From: CAYMKL01 sp964390805
GTDB lineage: Bacteria > Chloroflexota > Anaerolineae > VGOG01
Length of the DNA: 64,000 bases
Direction: 5' to 3'
NCBI GenBank assembly: GCA_964390805.1
Contig: CAYMKL010000012.1
Location: forward strand, 15,662 to 79,661
Under the pieces are notes generated by a model that was not told where the DNA came from, searched no databases, and was given only the letters and a program-made list of their open reading frames with translations. Shown one piece after another: positions 44,863 through 53,028 of the stretch. The position numbers and the translations under genes are program-made. Position 1 is the first letter of the stretch. The number at the start of each line of letters is the position of its first letter.

Positions 44863-46128
44863 TCACGTCCCCGCCTCCCACGACCGCAGGTACTTCTCCT
44901 GCTCCTCGGTGAGGGTGTCAATCTCAATGCCCATACTTGCAAGTTTCAGGCGGGCGATTCTCCGGTCTATCTCCTCGGGCACGCGGTACACTTTCTTCTC
45001 CAACTCCCCTCCGTGCTGGACCATGTACTCCACGGCCAGGGATTGGTTGGCGAAGCTCATGTCCATCACGCTGGCCGGATGCCCCTCCGCCGCTGCCAGG
45101 TTGACCAGCCGCCCCTCAGCCAGCAGGTTGATGCGCCGTCCGTCCGCCAGGATGTACTGAGCCACGGACTCGCGCACGGGCCGCATCTCGACGGCCATCT
45201 CCTCCAGAGCCGGGATGTTGATCTCCACGTTGAAGTGGCCGGAGTTGGCCACGATTGCCCCGTCCTTCATGACCTCCAAATGATGCTTGTCAACGACGTT
45301 GATGTCGCCGGTGGAGGTGACGAAAACGTCTCCGATCTTGGCCGCCTCGATCATGGGCATCACGCGGAAGCCGTCCATCACCGCCTCCAGAGCGCGCAGG
45401 GGGTTCACCTCGGTGATTATAACGTTAGCCCCTAAGCCACGCGCACGCATGGCGATGCCCCGCGAGCACCAGCCGTAACCACCCACCACGAAGTGCCTGC
45501 CGGCCAGCAGGAAATTGGTGGCCCGCAGGATGCCATCAATGGTTGACTGGCCGGTGCCGTAGCGGTTGTCGAAGAAGTGTTTCGTATCCGCGTCGTTGAC
45601 GGCGATGATGGGGTAGCGCAGCGCGCCCTCGGCAGCCATGGCTCGCAGGCGGATGACGCCGGTGGTCGTCTCCTCCGTGCCGCCGATGACGTTCTCGATG
45701 AGATCGGGGTGCTCTTTGTGCAGGGTGGACACGAGATCCGCCCCGTCGTCCATGGTGATGTGGGGGACGTGATCCAGGGCGGCGTTGATGTGTTGATAGT
45801 AGGTCTCGTTGTCCTCGCCCTTGATGGCGAAGACGGGGATCTCGAAGTTGCCCACGATCGAGGCCGCCACATCGTCCTGGGTGGAGAGGGGGTTGGAGGC
45901 GCAGAGACGCACGTCCGCTCCGCCCTCCTGGAGGGTGTGGACCAGGTTCGCCGTCTCTGAGGTCACGTGGAGACAGGCGGCGATCCGGATCCCTCTGAGG
46001 GGTTTCTCTTTGGCGAAGCGCTCTCGGATCAGCCGCAGCACCGGCATCTCCTGCTCCGCCCACTCGACCTTGAATCGGCCCTGGGTAGCCAGGGATACGT
46101 CTTTGACGTCGTAGTTTCTGTTAGTCAT
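44863..46128 (-). CDS. ahcY: Adenosylhomocysteinase
   Basis: The 421-residue enzyme splits S-adenosylhomocysteine to adenosine and homocysteine, removing the by-product of methylation. The NAD-binding segment VGGYGWCSRGIAMRARGLGA, the substrate segments HVTSETANLVHTL and DDGADLV, and VNDADTKHFFDNRYGTGQS are diagnostic. The C-terminal residues ...KYLRSWEAGT lack the classic KPxxYRY tail, which is usual for this shorter form. AAGGAG lies seven bases before the ATG and overlaps the last codons and stop of the secreted repeat protein, so the genes are tightly coupled. With the MAT gene two positions upstream, it forms part of a methyl-cycle group. Confidence 0.95.
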   Translation of the reverse strand: MTNRNYDVKDVSLATQGRFKVEWAEQEMPVLRLIRERFAKEKPLRGIRIAACLHVTSETANLVHTLQEGGADVRLCASNPLSTQDDVAASIVGNFEIPVFAIKGEDNETYYQHINAALDHVPHITMDDGADLVSTLHKEHPDLIENVIGGTEETTTGVIRLRAMAAEGALRYPIIAVNDADTKHFFDNRYGTGQSTIDGILRATNFLLAGRHFVVGGYGWCSRGIAMRARGLGANVIITEVNPLRALEAVMDGFRVMPMIEAAKIGDVFVTSTGDINVVDKHHLEVMKDGAIVANSGHFNVEINIPALEEMAVEMRPVRESVAQYILADGRRINLLAEGRLVNLAAAEGHPASVMDMSFANQSLAVEYMVQHGGELEKKVYRVPEEIDRRIARLKLASMGIEIDTLTEEQEKYLRSWEAGT

Positions 46129-46132
46129 TTAG

Positions 46133-47727
46133 TTACTCCTTGAGTATAATGGGTAGGTAGACTTGAAGGGAGGTCTGATAGTAAGCGTACTTCAGGTCGC
46201 CGTTGGTGTCATCATGATAGCTGATGTGCGGACACCCCTCCCCATCCAGGGCCAGAGAGGTGTACCTGCCGACATACCCCTCGCTGTCCACGGTGTGGAT
46301 ATGCCAGCCAGATGCATCTTGGTAGGCGTACATCAAGTCCTCGGGATCAGCGGAGTAGGGCGAAGTTTCACTGTCATGGTAGCTGATGTGTGGATACCCG
46401 TTGGCATCTATGGCCAGGGAGGTGTAGTACCCGACATACCCCTCGCTGTCCACGGTGTGGACATGCCAGCCGGATGTGTCCTGGTAGGCGTACATCAGGT
46501 CTGCGTTGCCGTTGTAGCTGNNNNNNNNNNNNNNNNNNNNNNNNNNNNNNNNNNNNNNNNNNNNNNNNNNNNNNNNNNNNNNNNNNNNNNNNNNNNNNNN
46601 NNNNNNNNNNNNNNNNNNNNGCTGTCCACAGTTTCAATATGCCAGCCGGAGGCATCCTGATAGGCATATTTGAGGTCGTTGTTGGTCTCATCGTTGTAGC
46701 TGATGTGCGGATAACCGTTCCCATCCAGGGCCAGGGAGGTGGACGCGCCGACTTCCCCCTTGCTGTCCACGGTCTGGATGTGCCAGCCGGCGGCGTCCTG
46801 GTAGGCGTACTTCAGGTCGTCGTTGGTGTAGTCAAAGTAGCTGATGTGCGTATAGCTATCCCCATCCAGGGCCAGAGAGGTGTACCCACCAACCTTCCCC
46901 TCACTATCCACGGTCTCAATGTGCCAGCCGGCGGCATCCTGGTAGGCATACTTCAGGTCATCGTTGGGGTAGCCAGACCAGCAACTGATGTGCGGATAGC
47001 CGTCTCCATCCAGGGCTAAGGAGGTGTACCTGCCGACCCACCCTACGCTGTCCACGGTGTGGACGTGCCAGCCGGCGGCGTCCTGGTAGGCGTATTTCAG
47101 ATCACTGTCGTCCTGCCACGCAGTGTCGTCGAAGTAGCTGATGTGTGGATACCCGTCCTCATCCAAGGCCAGGGAGGTGTAGTTGCCGCCCACGCCCACA
47201 GTCTGGAGGTGCCAGCCGGATGTGTCCTGATAGGCGTACTTCAGGCGGTTGTTGCTGCAGTAGCTGATGTGTGGATACCCATCCTCATCCAGGGCCAGGG
47301 AGGTGTACGTGCTGACATCCCCCTCGCTATCCACGGTCTCAATGTGCCAGCCAAAGGCGTCCTGGTGGGCGTACTTCAGGTCGTCATTGGTGGGGTCGAA
47401 GTAGCTGATGAGCGGATAGCCATCCCTATCCAGGGCCAGGGAGGCGTATTTGCCAACTCCAGGGGAGTCATCCACCATTTCGTAGTGCCAGTTCGCCCCA
47501 TCGTGCCAGGCGTAGTAGAGATGATCTTCGCCATAGGCGATATGTGGATGTCCTTCAGCATCCAGCCGCAGGCTGCGGTCAGTCATACCCCTGAACTGCT
47601 TGGGGCAGTCCACACATTTGATCACCCACCCATCGGCCCTGGCAGGGGTTGCTTGGAGGGCCAACGGGGGCAGGAGCAAGGTCAGTACGCCAAGCCCCAA
47701 TAGGTACTTGCGTTTGCTGTGAATCAT
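46133..47727 (-). CDS. Secreted protein of about 47-residue tandem repeats (interrupted by an assembly gap)
   Basis: A signal peptide (KRKYLLGLGVLTLLLPPLALQATPARA) is followed by repeats of about 47 residues with the core YTSLALDxDGYPHISYxD...DLKYAYQDAxGWHxxTVDSEG. There are seven before the gap and a partial plus two after it. The blades resemble sialidase/BNR-like propellers, but no catalytic residues are visible. The protein ends in VYLPIILKE, a C-terminal motif common in exported Chloroflexota proteins. The two halves are in different frames only because the N-run has an arbitrary length. A true gap of 59 bases, or 59 plus multiples of 141, would restore one frame. A good AAGGAGG precedes the ATG. 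Confidence 0.8.
46521..46620. other. Assembly gap (100 N) inside tandem repeats
   Basis: One hundred N bases replace part of the repeat array. The flanks end in TVDS on one side and SYNGNAD on the other, so at least one 19-residue piece is missing, and whole repeats may have been collapsed. Confidence 0.95.
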
Positions 47728-47765
47728 GCGAGTTTGCCTCCTTAGTCTTCAGAGGCTAATGCTCA

Positions 47766-48971
47766 TCACCAAACCATGAACTCCCCCTGTGCCAGACGGG
47801 CGGTGAAGTCGTAGATGTCCGCCAGCTCGTTTTCGATTACGGCTTCTACGTCGCCGCGGACGGCTTCTAGCTCCAGGCCGGGCTCCAGGACGAGCTGGGC
47901 CGAGGCGATCAAGGGCTGGTCAATGGGATGACCGATTTGGCTGCAAAGCCAGATGTAGACCTCTCTGATGCCCGGCACGGTGGCGTAGACATCCTCAGCG
48001 ATTTTGTGAGACAGCAGGCTGTAGATCTTGCCTACGTGGCTGACGGGGTTTTTCCCCGCTGCTGCCTCGGTGCTCATGGGTCGGTTCAGGGCGATCACTC
48101 CATTAACCTTGTTGCCCCGCCCCACCTGGCCGCAGTCGCCTCCCTCAGCCGAGGTGCCCAGCACGGTCAGGTACATGCCACTCTCACCCCGACTTGGCGC
48201 GTCAAGGGTGTTGATGTGCACGGCCACTTTTTCGATGCTGTGCCGCTGCCGGGCTACGAATTCCTCCAGATCAGACTGGATGGCCGCTTTGTGTTCGAAA
48301 TAGGCTTCCTCGCTTGAGATGAAGCGGTCAACGAAAGCGATGGCTATCGTCAGCACCAGTTCGTGATCGTGCCGGTAGCCCATCACCTTGATGTCTTCGC
48401 CCACCTCAGGATAAGTGGCTTTGAAGGCCGTGGAGTTCAGGTAACGCTCGGTGGCCAGCACCAGCTTCTCCGTATCCGATAGGGGCGCATAGCCCACACC
48501 CGCGGAGGTGTCGTTGGCCCCAATGACCTCCCGCTCGAAGATATCGGTCAGCTCCGGCGATCCGGGCTTGATCTCGTTTTGGAAGACGATGTGCTTTTCC
48601 ACGTCCACGAAACGCAAGTTGGATCGCAGCCAGGCCTTGGCTGTGGCCTCGGCGATGTCGCCCACCGGCACGGTCTTCCCCTGCAATCCATAGATAGCGC
48701 GGTCGCCGAACACCAGGCGCATCGGCTCCTCGACGGTGCCACCTCCCAGACGAGGCGTGGTCCTGCCGGCCACCAGGAGCCCTTTGTCAATGTTGTGGTG
48801 CAGGATGCGGCCAAAGGTGTCCAGGTACGCTCGGCAGAGCTCCACCGAAATCGCTTCCATGATGGCGTCGCAGATGGAATCGGGATGGCCGACGCCTTTC
48901 CTCTCCACCAGCTCCACCTGCTGTTCCCCGACGGGGATTCGGCTCAGGCTTTCCAGAATTATGTTTCTCAT
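47766..48971 (-). CDS. Methionine adenosyltransferase, archaeal-type
   Basis: The 401-residue enzyme makes S-adenosylmethionine from methionine and ATP. The N-terminus VELVERKGVGHPDSICDAIMEAISVEL and later NDTSAGVGYAPLSDTEKLVL, GEDIKVMGYRHDHELVLTIA and GDCGQVGRGNKVNGVI match the archaeal MAT family (PF01941-like) and not the usual bacterial MetK. Archaeal-type MAT occurs in scattered bacteria, so transfer into this lineage is likely. AAGGAGG lies five bases before the ATG. It lies upstream of the secreted repeat protein and ahcY in the same direction and follows the GNAT gene by 33 bases. Confidence 0.9.
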   Translation of the reverse strand: MRNIILESLSRIPVGEQQVELVERKGVGHPDSICDAIMEAISVELCRAYLDTFGRILHHNIDKGLLVAGRTTPRLGGGTVEEPMRLVFGDRAIYGLQGKTVPVGDIAEATAKAWLRSNLRFVDVEKHIVFQNEIKPGSPELTDIFEREVIGANDTSAGVGYAPLSDTEKLVLATERYLNSTAFKATYPEVGEDIKVMGYRHDHELVLTIAIAFVDRFISSEEAYFEHKAAIQSDLEEFVARQRHSIEKVAVHINTLDAPSRGESGMYLTVLGTSAEGGDCGQVGRGNKVNGVIALNRPMSTEAAAGKNPVSHVGKIYSLLSHKIAEDVYATVPGIREVYIWLCSQIGHPIDQPLIASAQLVLEPGLELEAVRGDVEAVIENELADIYDFTARLAQGEFMVW

Positions 48972-49004
48972 TTGATCCTCCTTTGTTTGGGTATTGGGTA
49001 TTGG

Positions 49005-49772
49005 CTATTTGCGATTGCCGATTACCTCGATGTATGGGCAATGCCTGCGGAAGCCCAGTCTCTCGTAAACTCCTATGGCCTCGGCGTTTTCCCCATTTAC
49101 GTTGAGCACTACGTTGAGGTTCTGATTCAGTAGCTCTTCCACCACGTGGCTGGTGCAGGCTGTGCCATAGCCACGGCGCCGATGGTTGGGGTGCGTGAAG
49201 ATGTTGCCCACCCCTGCTACGCCGAAAGTTGGCGAGACCAGGTGGGTGCCCGCCGCAGAGACCAACTGCCTGTCGGCCTCGACGCCGTAGTAGACGCCAT
49301 CGCGCAACTGGTAAGGGGCAAAGGCATCCCCGCCGCCCAGCCGGTAGAGATGGCGCAGGGCGTCCAGGTGGGATAGATCTAGCTTGATAGTCGGGCCAGG
49401 GACAGGCTGGAAATCCGCTGAGGCTATGGCCATGCGAAACATCCTCTCGACCTCGTCCAGGGCATAGGAGGCTTCCACCACCGGCAGGTGCTCTGCCCGA
49501 CAGGTGAAGTAGGCCCGTTTGGGCTGCAAAGTCGAGCCCAGGATAGCGGCCACGCCATCGGTATCCCCCATGGTGAAGAGGGCGGGAGGTTGGAGGCCGG
49601 TGAAGAACAGGGCCAGAGCTTGCGTTTCTCCATCGTCCGTGGCCCCGAACCATTGGCACTGGGCAAAGAGGCTCGGCTCCAGGTCGCCGATGGCGTAGGC
49701 GGCGTAGATGCGATCCTGCTGTAGGAAGGCCAGGATTTGCTCTTTATCGTTGAGGGTCTTGACTTGCCACAC
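49005..49772 (-). CDS. GNAT family N-acetyltransferase
   Basis: The C-terminal half of this 255-residue protein has the GNAT acetyl-CoA fold: VGNIFTHPNHRRRGYGTACTSHV (the R/QxxGxG/A pyrophosphate loop is RRGYGT) and LNVNGENAEAIGVYERLGF. The N-terminal 120 residues (VKTLNDKEQILAFLQQDRIYAAYAIGDLE) form an additional degenerate GNAT-like domain, as in two-domain members. The substrate is unknown. It is upstream of the MAT gene, 33 bases apart, and downstream of the multi-hairpin repeat block, so an unseen promoter may lie between 49773 and 49824. Confidence 0.85.
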   Translation of the reverse strand: MWQVKTLNDKEQILAFLQQDRIYAAYAIGDLEPSLFAQCQWFGATDDGETQALALFFTGLQPPALFTMGDTDGVAAILGSTLQPKRAYFTCRAEHLPVVEASYALDEVERMFRMAIASADFQPVPGPTIKLDLSHLDALRHLYRLGGGDAFAPYQLRDGVYYGVEADRQLVSAAGTHLVSPTFGVAGVGNIFTHPNHRRRGYGTACTSHVVEELLNQNLNVVLNVNGENAEAIGVYERLGFRRHCPYIEVIGNRK

Positions 49773-49823
49773 GGCCAGATTTCCTGTCTAACGTTGTTTC
49801 ACGCGGCCAAGGTTGCTTTCCGT

Positions 49824-50230
49824 CGCCACGCCGCCCGAGGCTGAAGCCATCGGGCTCAGATACAAAGGCCTGTCGGCCTGACAAGTCTAGCCCCAGCGGG
49901 GCTTTGTAGCTGAGCCAGGGGCTTGAGCGAAGCGGAGCCCCTGGCGGACGCCATGCCGCCCGAGGCTAAAGCCGTCGGGCTCATCNNNNNNNNNNNNNNN
50001 NNNNNNNNNNNNNNNNNNNNNNNNNNNNNNNNNNNNNNNNNNNNNNNNNNNNNNNNNNNNNNNNNNNNNNNNNNNNNNNNNNNNNAGCGGAGCCCCTGGC
50101 GGACGCCATGCCGCCCGAGGCTAAAGCCGTCGGGCTCATCTACAAAGGCCTTCGGCCTGGCAAACTCAGCCCCAGCGGGGCTTTGTAGCTGAGCCAGGGG
50201 CTTGAGCGAAGAGCCCCTGGCGGATGCCGC
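49824..50230. repeat. Multi-hairpin repeat block (REP-like), interrupted by a gap
   Basis: A unit of about 120-125 bp carries four hairpins: GCCCGA...TCGGGC, AGGCCTGTCGGCCT, AGCCCCAGCGGGGCT and CCAGGGGCT...AGCCCCTGG. One complete copy is at about 49828-49949, another starts at 49950, and a further copy covers 50086-50230. All are in the same orientation. This gene-free stretch lies between the GNAT and transposase genes. It closely resembles REP/BIME-type clusters. Confidence 0.8.
49986..50085. other. Assembly gap (100 N) inside the multi-hairpin repeats
   Basis: One hundred N bases fall in the middle of a repeat unit. The two flanks match the ends of a missing stretch of about 70 bases, so the real gap may be about 70 bases or that plus whole units. 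Confidence 0.95.
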
Positions 50231-50244
50231 CGGGCTGGTTCCCA

Positions 50245-50652
50245 TTACTGCGAAACCCGCTCCAGCCGCGCAATAGTCGTGCCTGCCTCATGATGTTCAC
50301 GTTGCCGCAGCGTGTACTGCACCACCCATCCAAGGTGTCGCTCACCAAATGATACGACACCGTACTCCGCCTGCCAGGCGAAGGTGTAACCAGGCCGCAC
50401 CACATGGTTGACGAAGTGGGAACTGTTGCCCTTCACCTGGCCAATGAAGGTAGAGAGGGCGAGTTTGGGCGGTACAGAGACAACGAGATGTATGTGATCC
50501 TCAATGCCACCGACGGCGTGCACCACAGCCTGCAATTCAATCGCCTTGGCCGCGAGGACCCGATGTAGATCCGCTTCGAAGGCAGGATCAATCAGTGGCT
50601 CACGCAATTTGGTGCCCCACGTGAAATGGTAAAACAGTCGCCAATAGGGCAT
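50245..50652 (-). CDS. REP-associated / IS200-like Y1 transposase
   Basis: The 135-residue protein is a single-domain Y1 HUH transposase: YHFTWGTKLREPLI at the start, GIEDHIHLVVSVPP with the HxH metal pair, and GWVVQYTLRQREHH with the catalytic tyrosine in the usual YxxxQxxHH setting. Such enzymes cut single strands next to hairpins. It is flanked on both sides by multi-hairpin repeats of one family, the arrangement of RAYT/REPtron units, which makes it the candidate mover of that family. GGAG six bases before the ATG is a good ribosome site. The protein appears intact. Confidence 0.88.
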   Translation of the reverse strand: MPYWRLFYHFTWGTKLREPLIDPAFEADLHRVLAAKAIELQAVVHAVGGIEDHIHLVVSVPPKLALSTFIGQVKGNSSHFVNHVVRPGYTFAWQAEYGVVSFGERHLGWVVQYTLRQREHHEAGTTIARLERVSQ

Positions 50653-50679
50653 GCTTCTCTCCTGTCTTCGAAGTTGCCA

Positions 50680-50805
50680 CGCCGCCCGAGGCTGAAGCCA
50701 TCGGGCTCATCTACAAAGGCCTGTCGGCCTGACAAGTCTAGCCCCAGCGGGGCTTTGTAACTGAGCCAGGGGCTTGAGCGGAGCGGAGCCCCTGGCGGCC
50801 TGGCG
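50680..50805. repeat. Complete copy of the multi-hairpin repeat, upstream of the transposase gene
   Basis: This copy carries the same four hairpins in the same order and orientation as the block at 49824-50230 and differs at a few positions. Its end touches the stop codon of the GT2 gene (50810). Confidence 0.8.
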
Positions 50806-50809
50806 GACG

Positions 50810-51487
50810 CTAGCCCCACAGCCAATCCCTGAGAATCGTGTAGAGGGCCTTCAACCCATCTTTGCCCCTGATCTTCTTCCCCTCCTCAAAGGACCTGGGT
50901 TGGTAGGAAACGGGCACCTCCACGATCCGGTAGCCATTCTTGAGAAGCTTGTTCGTCAGCTCGAAGTCCAGGTCGAAACCCGCGCAAGTCAACTTCAGTT
51001 TCTTGAGCACGCTTGTTCTCACCATCTTGCAGGCTGTGGCCGAGTCGGTCAGGTTCGCTCCAAATAGCAGGTTGATCAAAAACGTCAGGAAGCTCACGCC
51101 CCAATAGAAGTGGGTGTAGATAGCCTTGGGCCCGTCCAGCACCCGCGAGCCGTAGACGGCGTCCAGGTGCTTCTCCAGGGCCAGGTCAACGAGCTTGTGC
51201 CAGTCCTGAGGATCGTACTCCAGATCAGCGTCCTGGATGATGGTATAGTCGCCCGTGCAATAGGGGATGGCCGTCTTGATGGATGTTCCCTTGCCGAGAT
51301 TCTCTGGCTGGAAGATGACGCGGATATCGTCATCGTTTATTTGCTGGAGCAGCTCTCGCGTCCCATCGCTAGAGCAGTTGTCTACAATGATGATCTCTTT
51401 TTCGATCTCCACCGCCTTCACCCTCTCCAGGGCGGTCAGGATGGTGTCCCGCTCGTTGTAAGCAGACATGATGACGGACAGTTTCAT
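50810..51487 (-). CDS. GT2 glycosyltransferase (DPM1-like, soluble form)
   Basis: The 225-residue protein is a lone GT-A domain: KLSVIMSAYNERDTILTAL, IIIVDNCSSDGT, DYTIIQDADLEYDPQDW and the acceptor-side YGSRVLD. It lacks C-terminal helices, so it resembles soluble dolichyl-phosphate-mannose-type synthases that work at the membrane surface. It may load polyprenyl phosphate with a sugar for the GT-C enzymes or transfer the CDP-dideoxy sugar made by the preceding genes. Its ATG overlaps the rfbH stop by four bases (ATGA). The stop codon TAG lies at the edge of the multi-hairpin repeat. Confidence 0.85.
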   Translation of the reverse strand: MKLSVIMSAYNERDTILTALERVKAVEIEKEIIIVDNCSSDGTRELLQQINDDDIRVIFQPENLGKGTSIKTAIPYCTGDYTIIQDADLEYDPQDWHKLVDLALEKHLDAVYGSRVLDGPKAIYTHFYWGVSFLTFLINLLFGANLTDSATACKMVRTSVLKKLKLTCAGFDLDFELTNKLLKNGYRIVEVPVSYQPRSFEEGKKIRGKDGLKALYTILRDWLWG

Positions 51488-53028
51488 GGCGTTTCCTTGT
51501 CAGCGGCGGCCCTCATCTCCCTAACCCCCTTCTCCCAACCCTGGGAGAAGGGGGAACCGCACTCCCCTCCCTCAGGGTTGGTGGAGGGGCTGGGGGTGGG
51601 GGCAAAGAACTCCTCAAACTTGTCTAGCACATAGTCTATCTTTACATCGTCCAGCCCCGGATAAACTCCAATGAAGAAGGAGTTTCTCATCACCAGGTCG
51701 GAGTTCTCCAGATTCCCCACCAGCCTGCACTTCATGTCTCGATAGCCAGGCTGATTGATGATGTTGCCAGCGAAAAGAAGCCTGGTCTCGATGCGAGCAT
51801 CCTCAAGCCAGCGCACCAGTTCCTGGCGGCTGAAAGGGGCTTCAGGCTTTACAGTGACGGGAAAGGCAAACCAGGACACGTCGGCCCGCTCGCTCCAGTG
51901 GGGGAGGACTAGATGGTCTTCGTACCGCTTCAATCCTTCGAAGAGCCTCCGGAAGTTGTGTTTCCGCTTCTCGATGAAGCCCGGCAGCTTCACCAGTTGG
52001 ACAGTCCCCAGGGCCGCTTGGATGTCGGTGGGCCTGAGGTTGTAACCGACGTTGGTGTAGAGGTACTTGTGGTCGTAACTGCCGGGCAGGCCGGGTATTC
52101 TCCACTCGAAGCGCCGCCCGCAAGCGCCGTTGGGATCCGTGGTGTCGTACTCACACCAGCAAGCGCGGCCCCAGTCTCGGATGGAGCGGGCAATCTTGGC
52201 CAGTTTTTTGTCGTTGGTGATGACCGCGCCCCCTTCCCCCGTGGTGATGTGATGGGCTGGGTAGAAGCTCAGAGTACCCATGTGGCCAAAGGCGCCCACA
52301 TGCTTGCCGCGGCGCCCTGAGCCTGTCGAAGGGTCGAAACGCGAGCCTAGCGCATCGCAAGCATCCTCGATGACAAAGAGTCCCCATTTCTCGGCCAGTC
52401 TCATGATCTCATCCATCTCACAAGGGTTGCCCAAGGTGTGGGGTACGAAGATGGCCTTGGTACTTTCGGAGATAGCCTCTTCTAGAGCGGAGACATTGAG
52501 GTTGTAGGTACCCAGCTCGCAGTCCACGAAAACGGGGATCAGGCCGTTTTGAATCAAGGGGGCCACCGTGGTGGGGAAAGTGACCGCAGGGGTGATCACC
52601 TCGTCGCCTGGCTCCAAATGGCCCTTCAACTCCTTGGAGCAGAGCGTCGCCACGGCCAGGAGGTTGGCCGAGGAGCCGGAGTTCACAAATACAACCTCTG
52701 AGACATCTAGGAACCTGCCCAGCTCTTCCTCGAATTCCTCGGCGTAGCGCCCCATGGTCAGCCAGAACTCCAGCACGGCATCCACCATGGCCATCATCTC
52801 CCACTCGTCGTAAACTCGCCCGGCGTAGTGGATCTTGGTCTGACCAGGGATGAAGGGTTGCTCCTGGTGCTCCAGGCTGTAGAACTCCGCGATCTTCTCG
52901 AAGATTTCGCGCTTGAGGGAATCGGCAGATCCGCTTTTGCTCGGCCTGGATCGCCAGATCCGGGCCGACGGGGATTTGGCAATCCCCTCAGAGCCATTTT
53001 GGATCCGCCTAGAATCTGTGCTACTCAT
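51484..53028 (-). CDS. rfbH: CDP-4-dehydro-6-deoxyglucose 3-dehydrase (RfbH/E1-like) with repeat insertions
   Basis: The 514-residue protein matches the RfbH/DdhC family: FVNSGSSANLLAVATLC, PAVTFPTTVAPLIQNGLIPVFVD, HTLGNPCEMDEI and LSFYPAHHITTGEGGAV. The residue that is lysine in PLP aminotransferases is histidine (PAHH), which marks 3-dehydrases. The Fe-S type cysteines (EDACDALG, ACWC, NGACG) are present. It removes the 3-hydroxyl of CDP-4-keto-6-deoxyglucose using PMP and an iron-sulfur cluster. A CCTGAGCCTGTCGAAGG repeat (52315-52333) adds about eight residues (DPSTGSGR) between the first and second cysteine. The C-terminal 40 residues (PSPSTNPEGGECGS...) come from a G/C-rich repeat. The ATG at 53028 has GGGAGC upstream, and the longer open frame starts in a heptad repeat. 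Confidence 0.85.
   Translation of the reverse strand: MSSTDSRRIQNGSEGIAKSPSARIWRSRPSKSGSADSLKREIFEKIAEFYSLEHQEQPFIPGQTKIHYAGRVYDEWEMMAMVDAVLEFWLTMGRYAEEFEEELGRFLDVSEVVFVNSGSSANLLAVATLCSKELKGHLEPGDEVITPAVTFPTTVAPLIQNGLIPVFVDCELGTYNLNVSALEEAISESTKAIFVPHTLGNPCEMDEIMRLAEKWGLFVIEDACDALGSRFDPSTGSGRRGKHVGAFGHMGTLSFYPAHHITTGEGGAVITNDKKLAKIARSIRDWGRACWCEYDTTDPNGACGRRFEWRIPGLPGSYDHKYLYTNVGYNLRPTDIQAALGTVQLVKLPGFIEKRKHNFRRLFEGLKRYEDHLVLPHWSERADVSWFAFPVTVKPEAPFSRQELVRWLEDARIETRLLFAGNIINQPGYRDMKCRLVGNLENSDLVMRNSFFIGVYPGLDDVKIDYVLDKFEEFFAPTPSPSTNPEGGECGSPFSQGWEKGVREMRAAADKETP
51515..51600. repeat. CCTAACCCCC/GGGAGAAGGGGG repeat in the 3' end of rfbH
   Basis: CCCTTCTCCCAACCCTGGGAGAAGGGGG is a hairpin of the type found at 683-990. 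It is read through as the final residues of RfbH, which extend past the family's usual end. Confidence 0.65.

Noticed and set aside
46133..47727. Two separate genes (one of 120 and one of 410 residues)
   Set aside because: The repeat pattern and module order are continuous. The frame difference comes from the arbitrary length of the N-run.
51484..53028. Plain sugar aminotransferase (DegT family)
   Set aside because: The PLP-binding lysine is replaced by histidine (PAHH) and the Fe-S cysteines are present, so it is a 3-dehydrase type.
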